Part shown: positions 8,756 through 17,088 of the stretch, piece by piece
Position numbering within the stretch: position 1 is the stretch's first letter
Layout: every line of letters begins with the position of its first letter
Origin: Flavobacterium sp.
Lineage (GTDB): Bacteria; Bacteroidota; Bacteroidia; Flavobacteriales; Flavobacteriaceae
Assembly: GCA_016714905.1 (NCBI GenBank)
Contig: JADKBW010000014.1
Span: 31,551 to 95,550, forward strand
Reading direction: 5' to 3'
DNA length: 64,000 nt
Program-made: the position numbers and the translations under genes
Notes under the pieces: model-generated
The model's input: only the letters and a program-made list of their open reading frames with translations
Database searches by the model: none
What the model was told of the DNA's origin: nothing

Positions 8756-9748
8756 CTAATTTATTTTTTTAGAAATAAAGATATATTTAAATAGTTCTTT
8801 ATTCCAACCTATCCGTTTTTTCCATTCAAAAAAAGTCTCGTTTTTATAATCAAAACCTTCTTTCCAATAAAATCTTGGCGATATATAACAAGATACAAAT
8901 GGCACTAAATAATTACTATTATTTGCAGTTTTTACAATAGATGATTGTTCTTCATTTCGACTAATAGAACTTGGATAAATAAAAGTAATCGCTCTTTTTT
9001 GTGCTTCTACTTTTAATTGATTAGAAACGGTTTTATAATCAATTTCTATTTTTTTTAGGCTATAATTGTTGTAAACTGTCCCTTCACCAACTCTATCTAT
9101 TGGTCTTAGTTGTACAATATCAATAGCATACTGCTTATATGAAGTAAATAAATCAGTTAATTCGTAAAAGTTGTCTTCATTAAAGGTATAGTTTATCCGT
9201 AATAACAATTGAGGGTTTGTCTTTTTTTGTTCAGATATTAAAGCTAATGTTTGATGAAATAAATCGAAACTTCCCTTTTCCATAAAACTTTCATAAGTTT
9301 CTTTGGTAACTCCGTGAACAGAGATAATAAATTCATTTAATCCTGCATTAACATAATTAGTTATATCTACTTCAGTTAATAAATTACCATTAGTAACCAT
9401 ACTAATATGTGGTACCTTATATCGTTTAGCTATTGCAATCAATTTTTGGTTATGTTTAAAAAGTGTTGGTTCGGCAGCACAACCTATTTGAAGTTTTAAA
9501 GCATTTTTAAAACTTACCTTTGCTATTTGTTCAAGGTCTTCTTCTTTTAAAACTCCTTTCATTTTTTCTTTAACGTAGTTATCATTGCTGAAATTGCACA
9601 TTTTACAACGAAAATTGCACGCTAAAGCAGGATCTAAAAAAACTCCCAAGGTTCTTCTATTAGTCACATTAAGTAGCCATAGCCCAAAAAATTTTATGCG
9701 ATGACTTTTTATTAAATGATTTATTTTGAGAAGATTATATACTTTCAT
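8756..9748 (-). CDS. Radical SAM protein
   Basis: 330-residue radical SAM enzyme. The [4Fe-4S] cluster motif CNFRCKMC lies near residue 40 (CxxxCxxC) in the context FLDPALACNFRCKMCNFSND, followed by a typical TIM-barrel pattern (VPHISMVTNGNLLTEVD, EFIISVHGVTKETYE). The C-terminal region has only scattered Cys, so a full SPASM domain is not evident. The gene is more AT-rich than its surroundings and sits inside a rearranged segment between two LuxE-like copies. Relatives occur in polysaccharide or natural-product clusters, so it may be a leftover from such a cluster. Substrate unknown. Confidence 0.8.
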   Translation of the reverse strand: MKVYNLLKINHLIKSHRIKFFGLWLLNVTNRRTLGVFLDPALACNFRCKMCNFSNDNYVKEKMKGVLKEEDLEQIAKVSFKNALKLQIGCAAEPTLFKHNQKLIAIAKRYKVPHISMVTNGNLLTEVDITNYVNAGLNEFIISVHGVTKETYESFMEKGSFDLFHQTLALISEQKKTNPQLLLRINYTFNEDNFYELTDLFTSYKQYAIDIVQLRPIDRVGEGTVYNNYSLKKIEIDYKTVSNQLKVEAQKRAITFIYPSSISRNEEQSSIVKTANNSNYLVPFVSCYISPRFYWKEGFDYKNETFFEWKKRIGWNKELFKYIFISKKIN

Positions 9749-9864
9749 GAGTGAGATTATATTTAAATCAAAAGTAATTTTTAATTTGAAAATAAAGCGT
9801 ACAATTCTTGTCTATACAATTTTATACTTTGTATTGAATAATCTCATATCTTAGACAGAAATAA

Positions 9865-10194
9865 TTCAAGTATAATATTCTACCTTCTGCAACTACTAGT
9901 CCACAAGACCCGCCATTTGTCGAGACTAGAATTCGATTAATAACAGAAGAAGGAACACTAATGTTATTTCCAAATCCAAACGATGGAATCTTCAATATAG
10001 ATAATGCTTCTTCTAGAAAAATCTCCAAAGTATTTGTAAATAGAATCGATATTGGAAAATTAGTGTTTTTTAATGATTATAATTTTCAAGATACAATTAT
10101 TGTTGATATTTCTCGCGAAAAAAGCGGAGTCTTTACAGTACAAGTTTTCTTAGAAGATGGTGATTTTGAAATTTTTAAAATAATTAAAAAATAG
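9865..10194 (+). pseudogene. Remnant of a T9SS sorting-domain protein
   Basis: An open frame begins directly after a stop at 9862-9864 without a convincing start codon. It encodes a short linker (ILPSATTSPQDPP) and a T9SS-like tail (LMLFPNPNDGIFNID, SGVFTVQVFLEDGD, IFKIIKK). The N-terminal signal peptide and cargo are missing. An ATG at 9961 exists but would start in the middle of the sorting domain. It is best read as the 3' end of a gene cut during the rearrangement that brought in the second LuxE-like copy. Confidence 0.55.
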
Positions 10195-10208
10195 CTTAAA
10201 ATTCGAAA

Positions 10209-10238
10209 AACTCCAACCTAACCGTTGGAGTTTTTTTT
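10209..10238 (+). terminator. Intrinsic terminator, second copy
   Basis: Same 9-bp stem and T run as at 7771-7800, here closing the T9SS remnant. Confidence 0.9.
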
Positions 10239-10252
10239 ATTTCCTACTTTTG
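10225..10252 (+). promoter_or_regulatory. Promoter TTG-N17-TACTTTTG, second copy
   Basis: TTG at 10225-10227 and TACTTTTG at 10245-10252, identical to the promoter of copy 1 and placed 13 bases before the TTG start of the complete gene. Confidence 0.6.
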
Positions 10253-10265
10253 TCAAAAAGAATTC

Positions 10266-11246
10266 TTGATTAATCCTGCTGACATATTCTCTATTTCTAA
10301 TCAAAAGCAATTTGAAAAAATCGCGTTGAAAGTGTTTCGCTATCAATACGAACACAATTTGGTGTATCATGAATTTTGTCAACATTTAAAAGTAGAAAAA
10401 CAACAGGTAAAATCACTGCTGCAAATTCCGTTTCTTCCTATCCAATTTTTCAAAAGCCATCAAGTTGTTTCGGGCGAAAATCCTATTCAAACAACCTTTA
10501 CGAGCAGCGGCACCACTGGAATGACAACCAGTAACCATTTCGTGTCTGACCTTTCGCTATATGAAAATAGCTATCGTCAAGCCTTTTCCCAGTTTTATGG
10601 TAACATCGAAGATTATGTTGTGTTAGCCTTGCTTCCATCTTATCTAGAACGCGAGGGTTCGTCTTTAATTTATATGGTCAACGACTTAATCGAGAGAACC
10701 AACAATCCCGATAGCGGTTTTTATCTTAACAATTACGAAGAACTCATCAGCAAACTCACGGCGCTAGATCAGTCGGGCCAAAACGTAATACTTATTGGGG
10801 TAACTTACGCTTTGTTGGATTTGATTGAAATGCAAAAATTCCAATTGCATCATACCATTATCATGGAAACAGGCGGGATGAAAGGCAAACGTAAAGAACT
10901 CATCCGCCAGGAATTGCACGAGATTTTGTGCGATGGATTTGGTGTTGCTTCCATTCATTCTGAATATGGCATGACAGAATTATTGTCGCAAGCGTACTCT
11001 TTGGGGAATGGCGTTTTTGAATGTCCACCGTGGATGCAGATTTTCATTCGCGATACCGAAGATGCGTTGCAATATGTTGCTGACGGAAAAACCGGTGGCA
11101 TCAATGTCATCGACTTGGCGAATATTAATTCCTGTTCCTTTATCGCCACGCAAGATTTGGGCAAAAAAAATCCCAATGCGACTTTCGAAGTATTGGGACG
11201 TTTTGACACGAGTGATATTCGGGGTTGTAACTTGATGGTAATGTGA
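10266..11246 (+). CDS. LuxE-like acyl-protein synthetase / acyltransferase
   Basis: Complete 326-residue member of the LuxE/acyl-protein-synthetase family, which activates or transfers fatty acyl groups. The family's Ser/Thr/Gly-rich motif is seen at about residues 77-91 (TTFTSSGTTGMTTSN), and the C-terminal GRFDTSDIRGCNLMV resembles the end of the adenylating fold. The TTG start is chosen because homologues begin at this point and no ATG lies upstream in frame. A luciferase operon is absent, so bioluminescence is not implied. A truncated sister copy lies at 7828. Convergent with tyrS. Confidence 0.8.
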   Translation: MINPADIFSISNQKQFEKIALKVFRYQYEHNLVYHEFCQHLKVEKQQVKSLLQIPFLPIQFFKSHQVVSGENPIQTTFTSSGTTGMTTSNHFVSDLSLYENSYRQAFSQFYGNIEDYVVLALLPSYLEREGSSLIYMVNDLIERTNNPDSGFYLNNYEELISKLTALDQSGQNVILIGVTYALLDLIEMQKFQLHHTIIMETGGMKGKRKELIRQELHEILCDGFGVASIHSEYGMTELLSQAYSLGNGVFECPPWMQIFIRDTEDALQYVADGKTGGINVIDLANINSCSFIATQDLGKKNPNATFEVLGRFDTSDIRGCNLMVM

Positions 11247-11250
11247 ATCA

Positions 11251-11288
11251 ATTGATAATTGATAATTGATAATTGATAATTGATAATT
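11251..11288. repeat. Heptamer tandem repeat (ATTGATA)n
   Basis: About 5.4 perfect copies of ATTGATA between the convergent ends of the LuxE-like gene and tyrS. The unit is partly self-complementary. Confidence 0.95.
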
Positions 11289-12582
11289 AAATCATACGCA
11301 CCACAAAATAATTCTTTTTCCCTCTTTGTAATAATACGAATTGATTGTTGATTAAATCTTTTGAAGTCAACAGGAATTCTTCAGCAACTTTTTCTTTATT
11401 AACGGCTATTGAGTTCTCAGCCAGCGCGCGTCGGGCTTCTCCATTCGATTTTAGAAATCCTGTTTTTTCATTTAATAACGTGACAATATCAATTCCGTTT
11501 TCTACATCCATTTTGGAGATTTCAGCTTGCGGAACGCCGTCAAATATTTCTAAGAAAGTAGCGGAATCTAATTGTTTTAAATCGTCAGCACTGGCATTTC
11601 CAAATAAAATCCCAGATGCCTGAATAGCTTTATCCAATTCCTCTTTGGAATGCACAAAAACCGTCACTTCTTCAGCTAATTTGCGTTGCAATAATCTCAA
11701 ATGTGGTTCTGCTTGATGCGCTGCAATCAAAGTATTTATCGTTGCCTCATCCAAAAACGTAAAAATCTTGATATATTTCTCAGCATCAACATCAGTGGTA
11801 TTCAACCAAAATTGATAGAATTTATACACCGAAGTCTTATCCGCATCCAACCAAATATTTCCGCCTTCAGATTTTCCGAATTTTGATCCATCGGCTTTGG
11901 TAATCAAAGGGCAGGTCATCGCAAATGCTTTCGCGCCTTCGGGATTCATACGACGCACCAATTCCGTTCCCGTGGTAATATTTCCCCATTGATCACTGCC
12001 TCCCATTTGCAATAAACAATGGTAGTGTTTGTGCAAGTGGTAGAAATCGTACCCTTGAATCAATTGATACGTAAACTCCGTAAACGACATTCCTTCACCT
12101 TCGCCGGACAGTCTTTTCTTAACCGAATCTTTCGCCATCATGTAATTGACCGTAATTCGTTTTCCCACTTCCCGTGCAAAGTCGATGAAGGAATAATTCT
12201 TCATCCAATCGTAATTATTCACCAGAATGGCAGCGTTTTTTTCAGTCGAATTAAAATTGATAAAACGAGATAATACGCGTTTGATTCCTTCCACATTGTG
12301 ATTTAAAGTCGCTTCATCAAGAAGATTTCTTTCGTCAGACTTCCCAGACGGGTCGCCAATCATTCCTGTTGCGCCACCCACCAAGGCAATTGGTTTGTGT
12401 CCAAATTTTTCTAAATGAACCAACAAAATAATCGGAACCAGACTCCCAATATGCAACGAATCAGAAGTTGGGTCAAATCCGATATAAGTCGTCGTCATTT
12501 CTTTCATTAACTGCTCTTCCGTGCCAGGCATGATATCATGAACCAATCCGCGCCATTGCAATTCTGCGATAATATTCTTCAT
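11287..12582 (-). CDS. tyrS: Tyrosyl-tRNA synthetase
   Basis: Charges tRNA-Tyr with tyrosine in the cytoplasm. 431 residues, the usual bacterial length. The class I signature HIGS is at residues 44-47 (DSLHIGSLVP), the KMSKS-loop equivalent is KFGKS (in SKFGKSEGG), and the tyrosine/tRNA-binding MGGSDQWGNITTG region precedes it. The C-terminal ~70 residues form an S4 RNA-binding domain (LNEKTGFLKSNGEARRAL). A -7-like TATCTTTG lies upstream at 12600-12607 on the minus strand. The stop codon touches the heptamer repeat. Confidence 0.97.
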   Translation of the reverse strand: MKNIIAELQWRGLVHDIMPGTEEQLMKEMTTTYIGFDPTSDSLHIGSLVPIILLVHLEKFGHKPIALVGGATGMIGDPSGKSDERNLLDEATLNHNVEGIKRVLSRFINFNSTEKNAAILVNNYDWMKNYSFIDFAREVGKRITVNYMMAKDSVKKRLSGEGEGMSFTEFTYQLIQGYDFYHLHKHYHCLLQMGGSDQWGNITTGTELVRRMNPEGAKAFAMTCPLITKADGSKFGKSEGGNIWLDADKTSVYKFYQFWLNTTDVDAEKYIKIFTFLDEATINTLIAAHQAEPHLRLLQRKLAEEVTVFVHSKEELDKAIQASGILFGNASADDLKQLDSATFLEIFDGVPQAEISKMDVENGIDIVTLLNEKTGFLKSNGEARRALAENSIAVNKEKVAEEFLLTSKDLINNQFVLLQRGKKNYFVVRMI

Positions 12583-12731
12583 TTCAAATTAATTTGCGGC
12601 AAAGATAAAATTTAATGTGGAATCGTGGATTTGTTTAATCGTTTAATCGTTGATTTGGTTGATTGTGCAACTGTGTCATTGTTTTTGTGTTTTTTTAGAA
12701 TCAGCAAATACACGATTAGCTGATTAAACAC

Positions 12732-12739
12732 TATTTTTG
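12732..12739 (+). promoter_or_regulatory. -7 box (TATTTTTG), probably leaderless start
   Basis: The box ends only four bases before the ATG at 12744, so a transcript beginning at normal distance would start at or beside the ATG. Confidence 0.45.
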
Positions 12740-12743
12740 CCTC

Positions 12744-13745
12744 ATGATACTAGTCACTGGAGCTACAGGTTTGCTCGGATCACATTTGATATTGACCTTG
12801 TTGGAAAATCATTCAACCGTTCGGGCTATATTTAGAAGTGAGATTTCAAAAGAAAAGACAAAAACTTTATTTCAAGAGTATAACAAAGAGCCATTATTCG
12901 AAAATATACAATGGATACAGGCAGATATTATTGATGTTACCACTTTAGAGGCTGCTTTTGAAAATATCGAACAAGTCTACCATTGTGCGGCACAAATTTC
13001 TTTTGATCCTAATGACGAAGATTCATTGCGAAAAAGCAACATTGAAGGAACAGCAAATATTGTGAACTTCTGTATCGATTATAAAATTAAAAAACTTTGT
13101 TACGTCAGTTCTATTGCTGCTTTGGGAGACTTGAAGGAACATGAAACAATTATAACAGAAGCGACCGAATGGAATCCTGAACTTCCCCACAGTGACTATG
13201 CCATCTCAAAATATGGGGCCGAAATGGAAGTGTGGCGCGGCAAACAAGAAGGTTTGAATGTGTTGATTGTCAATCCTGGAGTGATCATTGGTCCTGGTTT
13301 TTGGGAACATGGTAGCGGAAAAATCTTTTCAAAAATCAAAAATGGAATGTCGTTCTACACGCGAGGGACCACTGGATTTATATCGGTTCATGATGTTGTC
13401 AAGTGCATGCTTCATTGTATGAAAATCAATACAAATGAAGAACGCTACTGTCTGATTTCTGAAAACCTTTCATTTGATGATGTGCTGGAAAAAATCGCAG
13501 ATGCGTTGCAAGTGGCGCCGCCTAAATTCTATGCGACTCCTTCCATTTCAGCAATTGCTTGGAGACTCGATTGGATTTTTTCATTTTTATTTAGAAAGAA
13601 AAGAAACTTGAGCAAACTGATGGTAGCAACTTTACATCGAAAAAATCACTACGCTAACGACAAAATAAAATCAATTTATCCTTTTCCGTTTCAAAGTATA
13701 AATCACTGTATCGTGACTACCGCTAAAATGTATTTACAGCAATAA
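12744..13745 (+). CDS. NAD-dependent epimerase/dehydratase (extended SDR)
   Basis: 333-residue extended short-chain dehydrogenase/reductase. The Rossmann motif TGATGLLGSHL is at residues 5-15 and the catalytic YxxxK is in SDYAISKYGAE. A Ser-rich SSIAALGD strand precedes it, as in dihydroflavonol reductase-like and 3-beta-HSD-like enzymes. The C-terminal part (WRLDWIFSFLFRKKRNL) may touch the membrane. Substrate is unknown. It ends one base before the convergent DUF4296 gene. Confidence 0.85.
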   Translation: MILVTGATGLLGSHLILTLLENHSTVRAIFRSEISKEKTKTLFQEYNKEPLFENIQWIQADIIDVTTLEAAFENIEQVYHCAAQISFDPNDEDSLRKSNIEGTANIVNFCIDYKIKKLCYVSSIAALGDLKEHETIITEATEWNPELPHSDYAISKYGAEMEVWRGKQEGLNVLIVNPGVIIGPGFWEHGSGKIFSKIKNGMSFYTRGTTGFISVHDVVKCMLHCMKINTNEERYCLISENLSFDDVLEKIADALQVAPPKFYATPSISAIAWRLDWIFSFLFRKKRNLSKLMVATLHRKNHYANDKIKSIYPFPFQSINHCIVTTAKMYLQQ

Positions 13746-13746
13746 T

Positions 13747-14148
13747 CTATTGCACTTGTGGAGTGTCATCGCTAGAAGGAATGGATGGCGCAGCGGCTCC
13801 GCCTTTTTTTAACAACAAGTCATTCTCAGACTTTTTATTTTGCAATCGCTCATTGACCTGTTCGTACATTTTTTTGTAGGTCTCAATTTGTGAAATATAA
13901 TATTGGTTACTTCTGACAAATTGCAAACTATCAATATTGTATTTCTTATAGATAAACTCTCGAGGTCTTATCGATTGCTTGATAGTATCATAAGGGTTTT
14001 GCAATTTTATGGCGTCTAACAATGTTAGGTCATATAAGATATCGGTCATCTTATCTTCAGCGATGAGGTTATCAGGCTTTTCAATTGGCAGATTATTGCA
14101 ACCGATTAGACCTAACATTAAACCTAAAATCCAAATTATTTTTTTCAT
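13747..14148 (-). CDS. DUF4296 family lipoprotein
   Basis: 133-residue protein. The start at 14148 is chosen because it gives a lipoprotein signal peptide (MKKIIWILGLMLGLIGC) and begins 10 bases after the pyrC stop; a longer upstream frame would overlap pyrC. The body matches the Bacteroidota-specific DUF4296 pattern: MTDILYDLTLLDAIK, then YKKYNIDSLQFVRSNQYY and a charged coiled tail ending in Ser/Pro-rich residues. Function unknown. The linkage downstream of pyrC is common in Flavobacteria. Confidence 0.8.
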   Translation of the reverse strand: MKKIIWILGLMLGLIGCNNLPIEKPDNLIAEDKMTDILYDLTLLDAIKLQNPYDTIKQSIRPREFIYKKYNIDSLQFVRSNQYYISQIETYKKMYEQVNERLQNKKSENDLLLKKGGAAAPSIPSSDDTPQVQ

Positions 14149-14158
14149 TTTCAGTGTT

Positions 14159-15499
14159 TTATCGATCAAACTGCAGCCTTTTTCCGCCACGAATTTCTTT
14201 TACTTTAAAATTGGAATAAACCAATTGCCCATTTACTAAAGTATGTGTAATTCGTGATTTAAATGTAAATCCTTCAAAAGGAGACCAGCCACATTTATAA
14301 AGTATGTTCTCTTTTTTCACACTCCAAGGCAAACCCGCATTGACAATTACTAAATCGGCAAAGTAACCCACTTTTATAAAACCTCGTTTCTCAATTCGGA
14401 AAAGTATTGCTGGGTTGTGCGCTGTTTTCTCGACGATCTTTTCAATAGATATTTTTCCTTGATGGTACGCTTCAAAAAGTGCAACCAAAGCATGTTGCAC
14501 AAGTGGTCCGCCAGACGGCGCTTTCAAATAATTTTGTTTCTTTTCTTCTAAAGTATGAGGCGCATGATCAGTTGCAATAACATCGATACGATCATCAAGC
14601 AAAGCTTCCCAAAGCGCATCTCTGTCAGCACTAGACTTTACTGCTGGATTCCATTTGATTAAGTTGCCTTTTGTTTCATAGTCGGCATCGGAAAACCACA
14701 GATGATGAATACAAACTTCTGCGGTAATTTTCTTTTCTTCTACAGGTACTTTATTGCTAAAAAACTCCAATTCCTTGGCTGTCGAGATATGAAAAACATG
14801 CAGTCGAGCTCCGGTGCGCTTTGCTAAATCGACAATCTTTGCTGTCGACTTATAACAAGCTTCAACACTTCTAATTTCTGGGTGATACTTAACTGGAATT
14901 TCATCGCCGTAGATGGCTTTGAATTTTTCGAGATTTTCTTTTACAGTAGTTTCATCTTCGCTATGTACTGCAATCAATAATTTGGTGTTGGAAAATATTT
15001 GCTCCAATTCGGCCGAACTGTCGACAAGCATATCACCGGTTGAAGAACCCAAAAACAACTTTAATCCTGCAACATTTTTGGGATTTGTTTTTAGAATTTC
15101 TTCTAAATTATCATTGGTTCCGCCCAACATAAAAGAATAATTCGCATAGGAATTTTCGGCGGCAATTTTGTACTTTTCTTCTAATATTTCTTGGGTAACT
15201 GCATTAGGAATAGTATTGGGTTGTTCGATAAAAGAGGTAATTCCTCCTGCCACTGCTGCCCTCGACTCTGAAGCGATATCGCCTTTATGCGTCAATCCTG
15301 GTTCTCTAAAATGAACTTGGTCATCGATCATCCCCGGAATCAAGTAATTCCCTTCCGCATCAATAATTTTGGTCGATGGCGATTTTGCGCTAATACTCTC
15401 CGCAATTTCCACAATGAATTCGTTTTCAATGAGAACATCTCCCTCAAATACACTTCCTTCATTGACAATTTTAGCGTTCTTAATTAAAATTCTATTCAT
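14159..15499 (-). CDS. pyrC: Dihydroorotase
   Basis: Third step of pyrimidine synthesis: cyclises carbamoyl-aspartate to dihydroorotate. 446 residues, amidohydrolase superfamily. Metal-site regions visible: DDQVHFREPG at 59-68, HSEDE, HVFHISTAKEL, and the Asp in ATDHAPHT. The usual first motif is DxHxHxR; here the first His is Gln61, a substitution common in Bacteroidota members of this subgroup. GPLVQHALVALFE near the end fits dihydroorotase rather than allantoinase. The start codon overlaps the preceding glycosyltransferase stop by one base (TAATG), indicating translational coupling. Confidence 0.9.
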   Translation of the reverse strand: MNRILIKNAKIVNEGSVFEGDVLIENEFIVEIAESISAKSPSTKIIDAEGNYLIPGMIDDQVHFREPGLTHKGDIASESRAAVAGGITSFIEQPNTIPNAVTQEILEEKYKIAAENSYANYSFMLGGTNDNLEEILKTNPKNVAGLKLFLGSSTGDMLVDSSAELEQIFSNTKLLIAVHSEDETTVKENLEKFKAIYGDEIPVKYHPEIRSVEACYKSTAKIVDLAKRTGARLHVFHISTAKELEFFSNKVPVEEKKITAEVCIHHLWFSDADYETKGNLIKWNPAVKSSADRDALWEALLDDRIDVIATDHAPHTLEEKKQNYLKAPSGGPLVQHALVALFEAYHQGKISIEKIVEKTAHNPAILFRIEKRGFIKVGYFADLVIVNAGLPWSVKKENILYKCGWSPFEGFTFKSRITHTLVNGQLVYSNFKVKEIRGGKRLQFDR

Positions 15500-16224
15500 T
15501 ACAAACGATTAAAAAGTTTTCTAATTCTTAAAGAGATGACTCCAAAAACAGCTTCTTTTATTATTGCATTGCTCATCTTTGATTCCCCTTTGGTTCGATC
15601 TGTAAAAATAATAGGAACTTCAACAATTCGAAATCCTTTACAAAAAGTACGATATTTCATTTCAATCTGAAAGGCATATCCAATAAAGTGAATTCTCTCA
15701 ATGTTGATTCCTTCTAAGACACTTCTTTTATAACAAATAAATCCTGCTGTTGCGTCATGAATCTTCATCCCGGTAATGATTTTTACATATACCGATGCAA
15801 AATAAGACATGAGCACTCGACTGAGCGGCCAGTTTACCACATTCACCCCAGTAACATAGCGTGATCCAATAGCTACATCAGCTTCCCCGAAATGACAAGC
15901 CTGATATAATTTTTCCAAATCTGCCGGATTATGAGAAAAATCGGCATCCATTTCAAAAACAAACTGATATTGTCGTGCAAGTGCCCATTGAAATCCATGA
16001 ACATAAGCAGTGCCTAAACCAGCCTTCTTATTTCTTTTTTCAAGAAACAATCGATCCTTGAACTCGTTTTGCAGCGCTATCACTTTAGCAGCCGTATGGT
16101 CGGGTGAATTATCATCAACGATTAAGACGTCGAAAGGTTTATGAAGAGAGAAAACCGCTCTAATAATCGTCTCGATATTTTCAATTTCGTTATAAGTGGG
16201 GATAATTACAATTCCGTCAGTCAT
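15499..16224 (-). CDS. Polyprenol-phosphate mannosyltransferase-like GT2 glycosyltransferase
   Basis: 241-residue family 2 glycosyltransferase like dolichol-phosphate mannose synthase, which moves a sugar from a nucleotide donor to a lipid-phosphate carrier at the inner membrane. The nucleotide-sugar motif IVDDNSPDHTA is at about 36-46 and the DAD metal site at about 95 (EMDADFSHNP). RIRKLF at the C-terminus may be membrane-proximal; there is no long C-terminal membrane domain, so it is the short soluble form. It is the first gene of the GT2-pyrC-DUF4296 operon. Confidence 0.88.
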   Translation of the reverse strand: MTDGIVIIPTYNEIENIETIIRAVFSLHKPFDVLIVDDNSPDHTAAKVIALQNEFKDRLFLEKRNKKAGLGTAYVHGFQWALARQYQFVFEMDADFSHNPADLEKLYQACHFGEADVAIGSRYVTGVNVVNWPLSRVLMSYFASVYVKIITGMKIHDATAGFICYKRSVLEGINIERIHFIGYAFQIEMKYRTFCKGFRIVEVPIIFTDRTKGESKMSNAIIKEAVFGVISLRIRKLFNRL

Positions 16225-16387
16225 TCTTTTGGCTAAATAATGAACAAAAATAAACTTTTTATGGGAGTTGCTCCTTAAGAAAATGATAATAAAAGGAGAT
16301 AAATCGAAGAATTGCTTTTTGCTTCAATCCCTCGAATCAAAATTAGGTAAAAAGTAAAAACAAGACCAATTATGTAGCTATTTTTAG

Positions 16388-16395
16388 TATTTTTG
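16388..16395 (+). promoter_or_regulatory. -7 box (TATTTTTG)
   Basis: Consensus TAnnTTTG match seven bases upstream of the DUF4271 gene ATG; leader would be extremely short. Confidence 0.4.
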
Positions 16396-16402
16396 CAACG
16401 AT

Positions 16403-17068
16403 ATGATAGAAACCGTATTACAGCCAAGAATTATAGGAATCCAAGACTGGGCAACGATAATTTTTGTAATCTTATTTACGATTATTGCAGTGGTAAAGTC
16501 AGTTTTTGAAACGCGCTTTCAAGATTTTATGAAACTAGTTGTTTCCGACAAATACACGAAAATCTATCGTGATGCTTCTTACTTAATGAGTGGATTTACA
16601 ATCTTTTTGTTTGTGGTACAATTAATCTCCATCTCTTTCTTTATACAATTAACGTTGCATCATTTTTATAACCTTTCAAAAACCGACTGGATTTTGTTTG
16701 TTCAAATTTGTACTTTCTTAAGTGTATTTGTGCTTTCAAAATTCCTAATCGAAAAAATAATCGCAACTTCTTTTGCTATTGATGAATTTGCTGATCAATT
16801 CAATTTACAAAAGGTGACTTACAGAACGTATATTGGCGTTTTGCTACTTCCTATCAATGCCATATTGTTTTACAACACAAATACATCAGATTTGTTGTTT
16901 TATGGAATTATTACCATTATTGCCGCAACAAATCTGTTAACTTATGTCGTTTCTTTGAAGAATTATCAAAATTTATTATTCGGCAAGTTGTTTTATTTTA
17001 TTTTATATCTTTGCGCACTCGAAATAGCACCGTACTATTTTATCTATTATTGGTTTACAAAAAGTTAG
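16403..17068 (+). CDS. DUF4271 family integral membrane protein
   Basis: 221-residue inner-membrane protein with about six hydrophobic segments (for example VILFTIIAVV, GFTIFLFVVQLISISFFI, VLLLPINAILFY, LLFYGIITIIAATNLLTYVV). The conserved FxDFxKL-type stretch (RFQDFMKLVVSDKY) and the LYLCALEIAPYYFIYYW ending match the Bacteroidota DUF4271 pattern. Function unknown. It is directly upstream of hemD, with 20 bases between them, as in many Flavobacteria, so the two are probably co-transcribed. Confidence 0.82.
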   Translation: MIETVLQPRIIGIQDWATIIFVILFTIIAVVKSVFETRFQDFMKLVVSDKYTKIYRDASYLMSGFTIFLFVVQLISISFFIQLTLHHFYNLSKTDWILFVQICTFLSVFVLSKFLIEKIIATSFAIDEFADQFNLQKVTYRTYIGVLLLPINAILFYNTNTSDLLFYGIITIIAATNLLTYVVSLKNYQNLLFGKLFYFILYLCALEIAPYYFIYYWFTKS

Positions 17069-17088
17069 CATATTTAGAAAATGTCAAT

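Noticed and set aside
7828..11246. Bioluminescence (lux) operon
   Set aside because: Only LuxE-family acyltransferases are present; luxA/B/C/D are absent.
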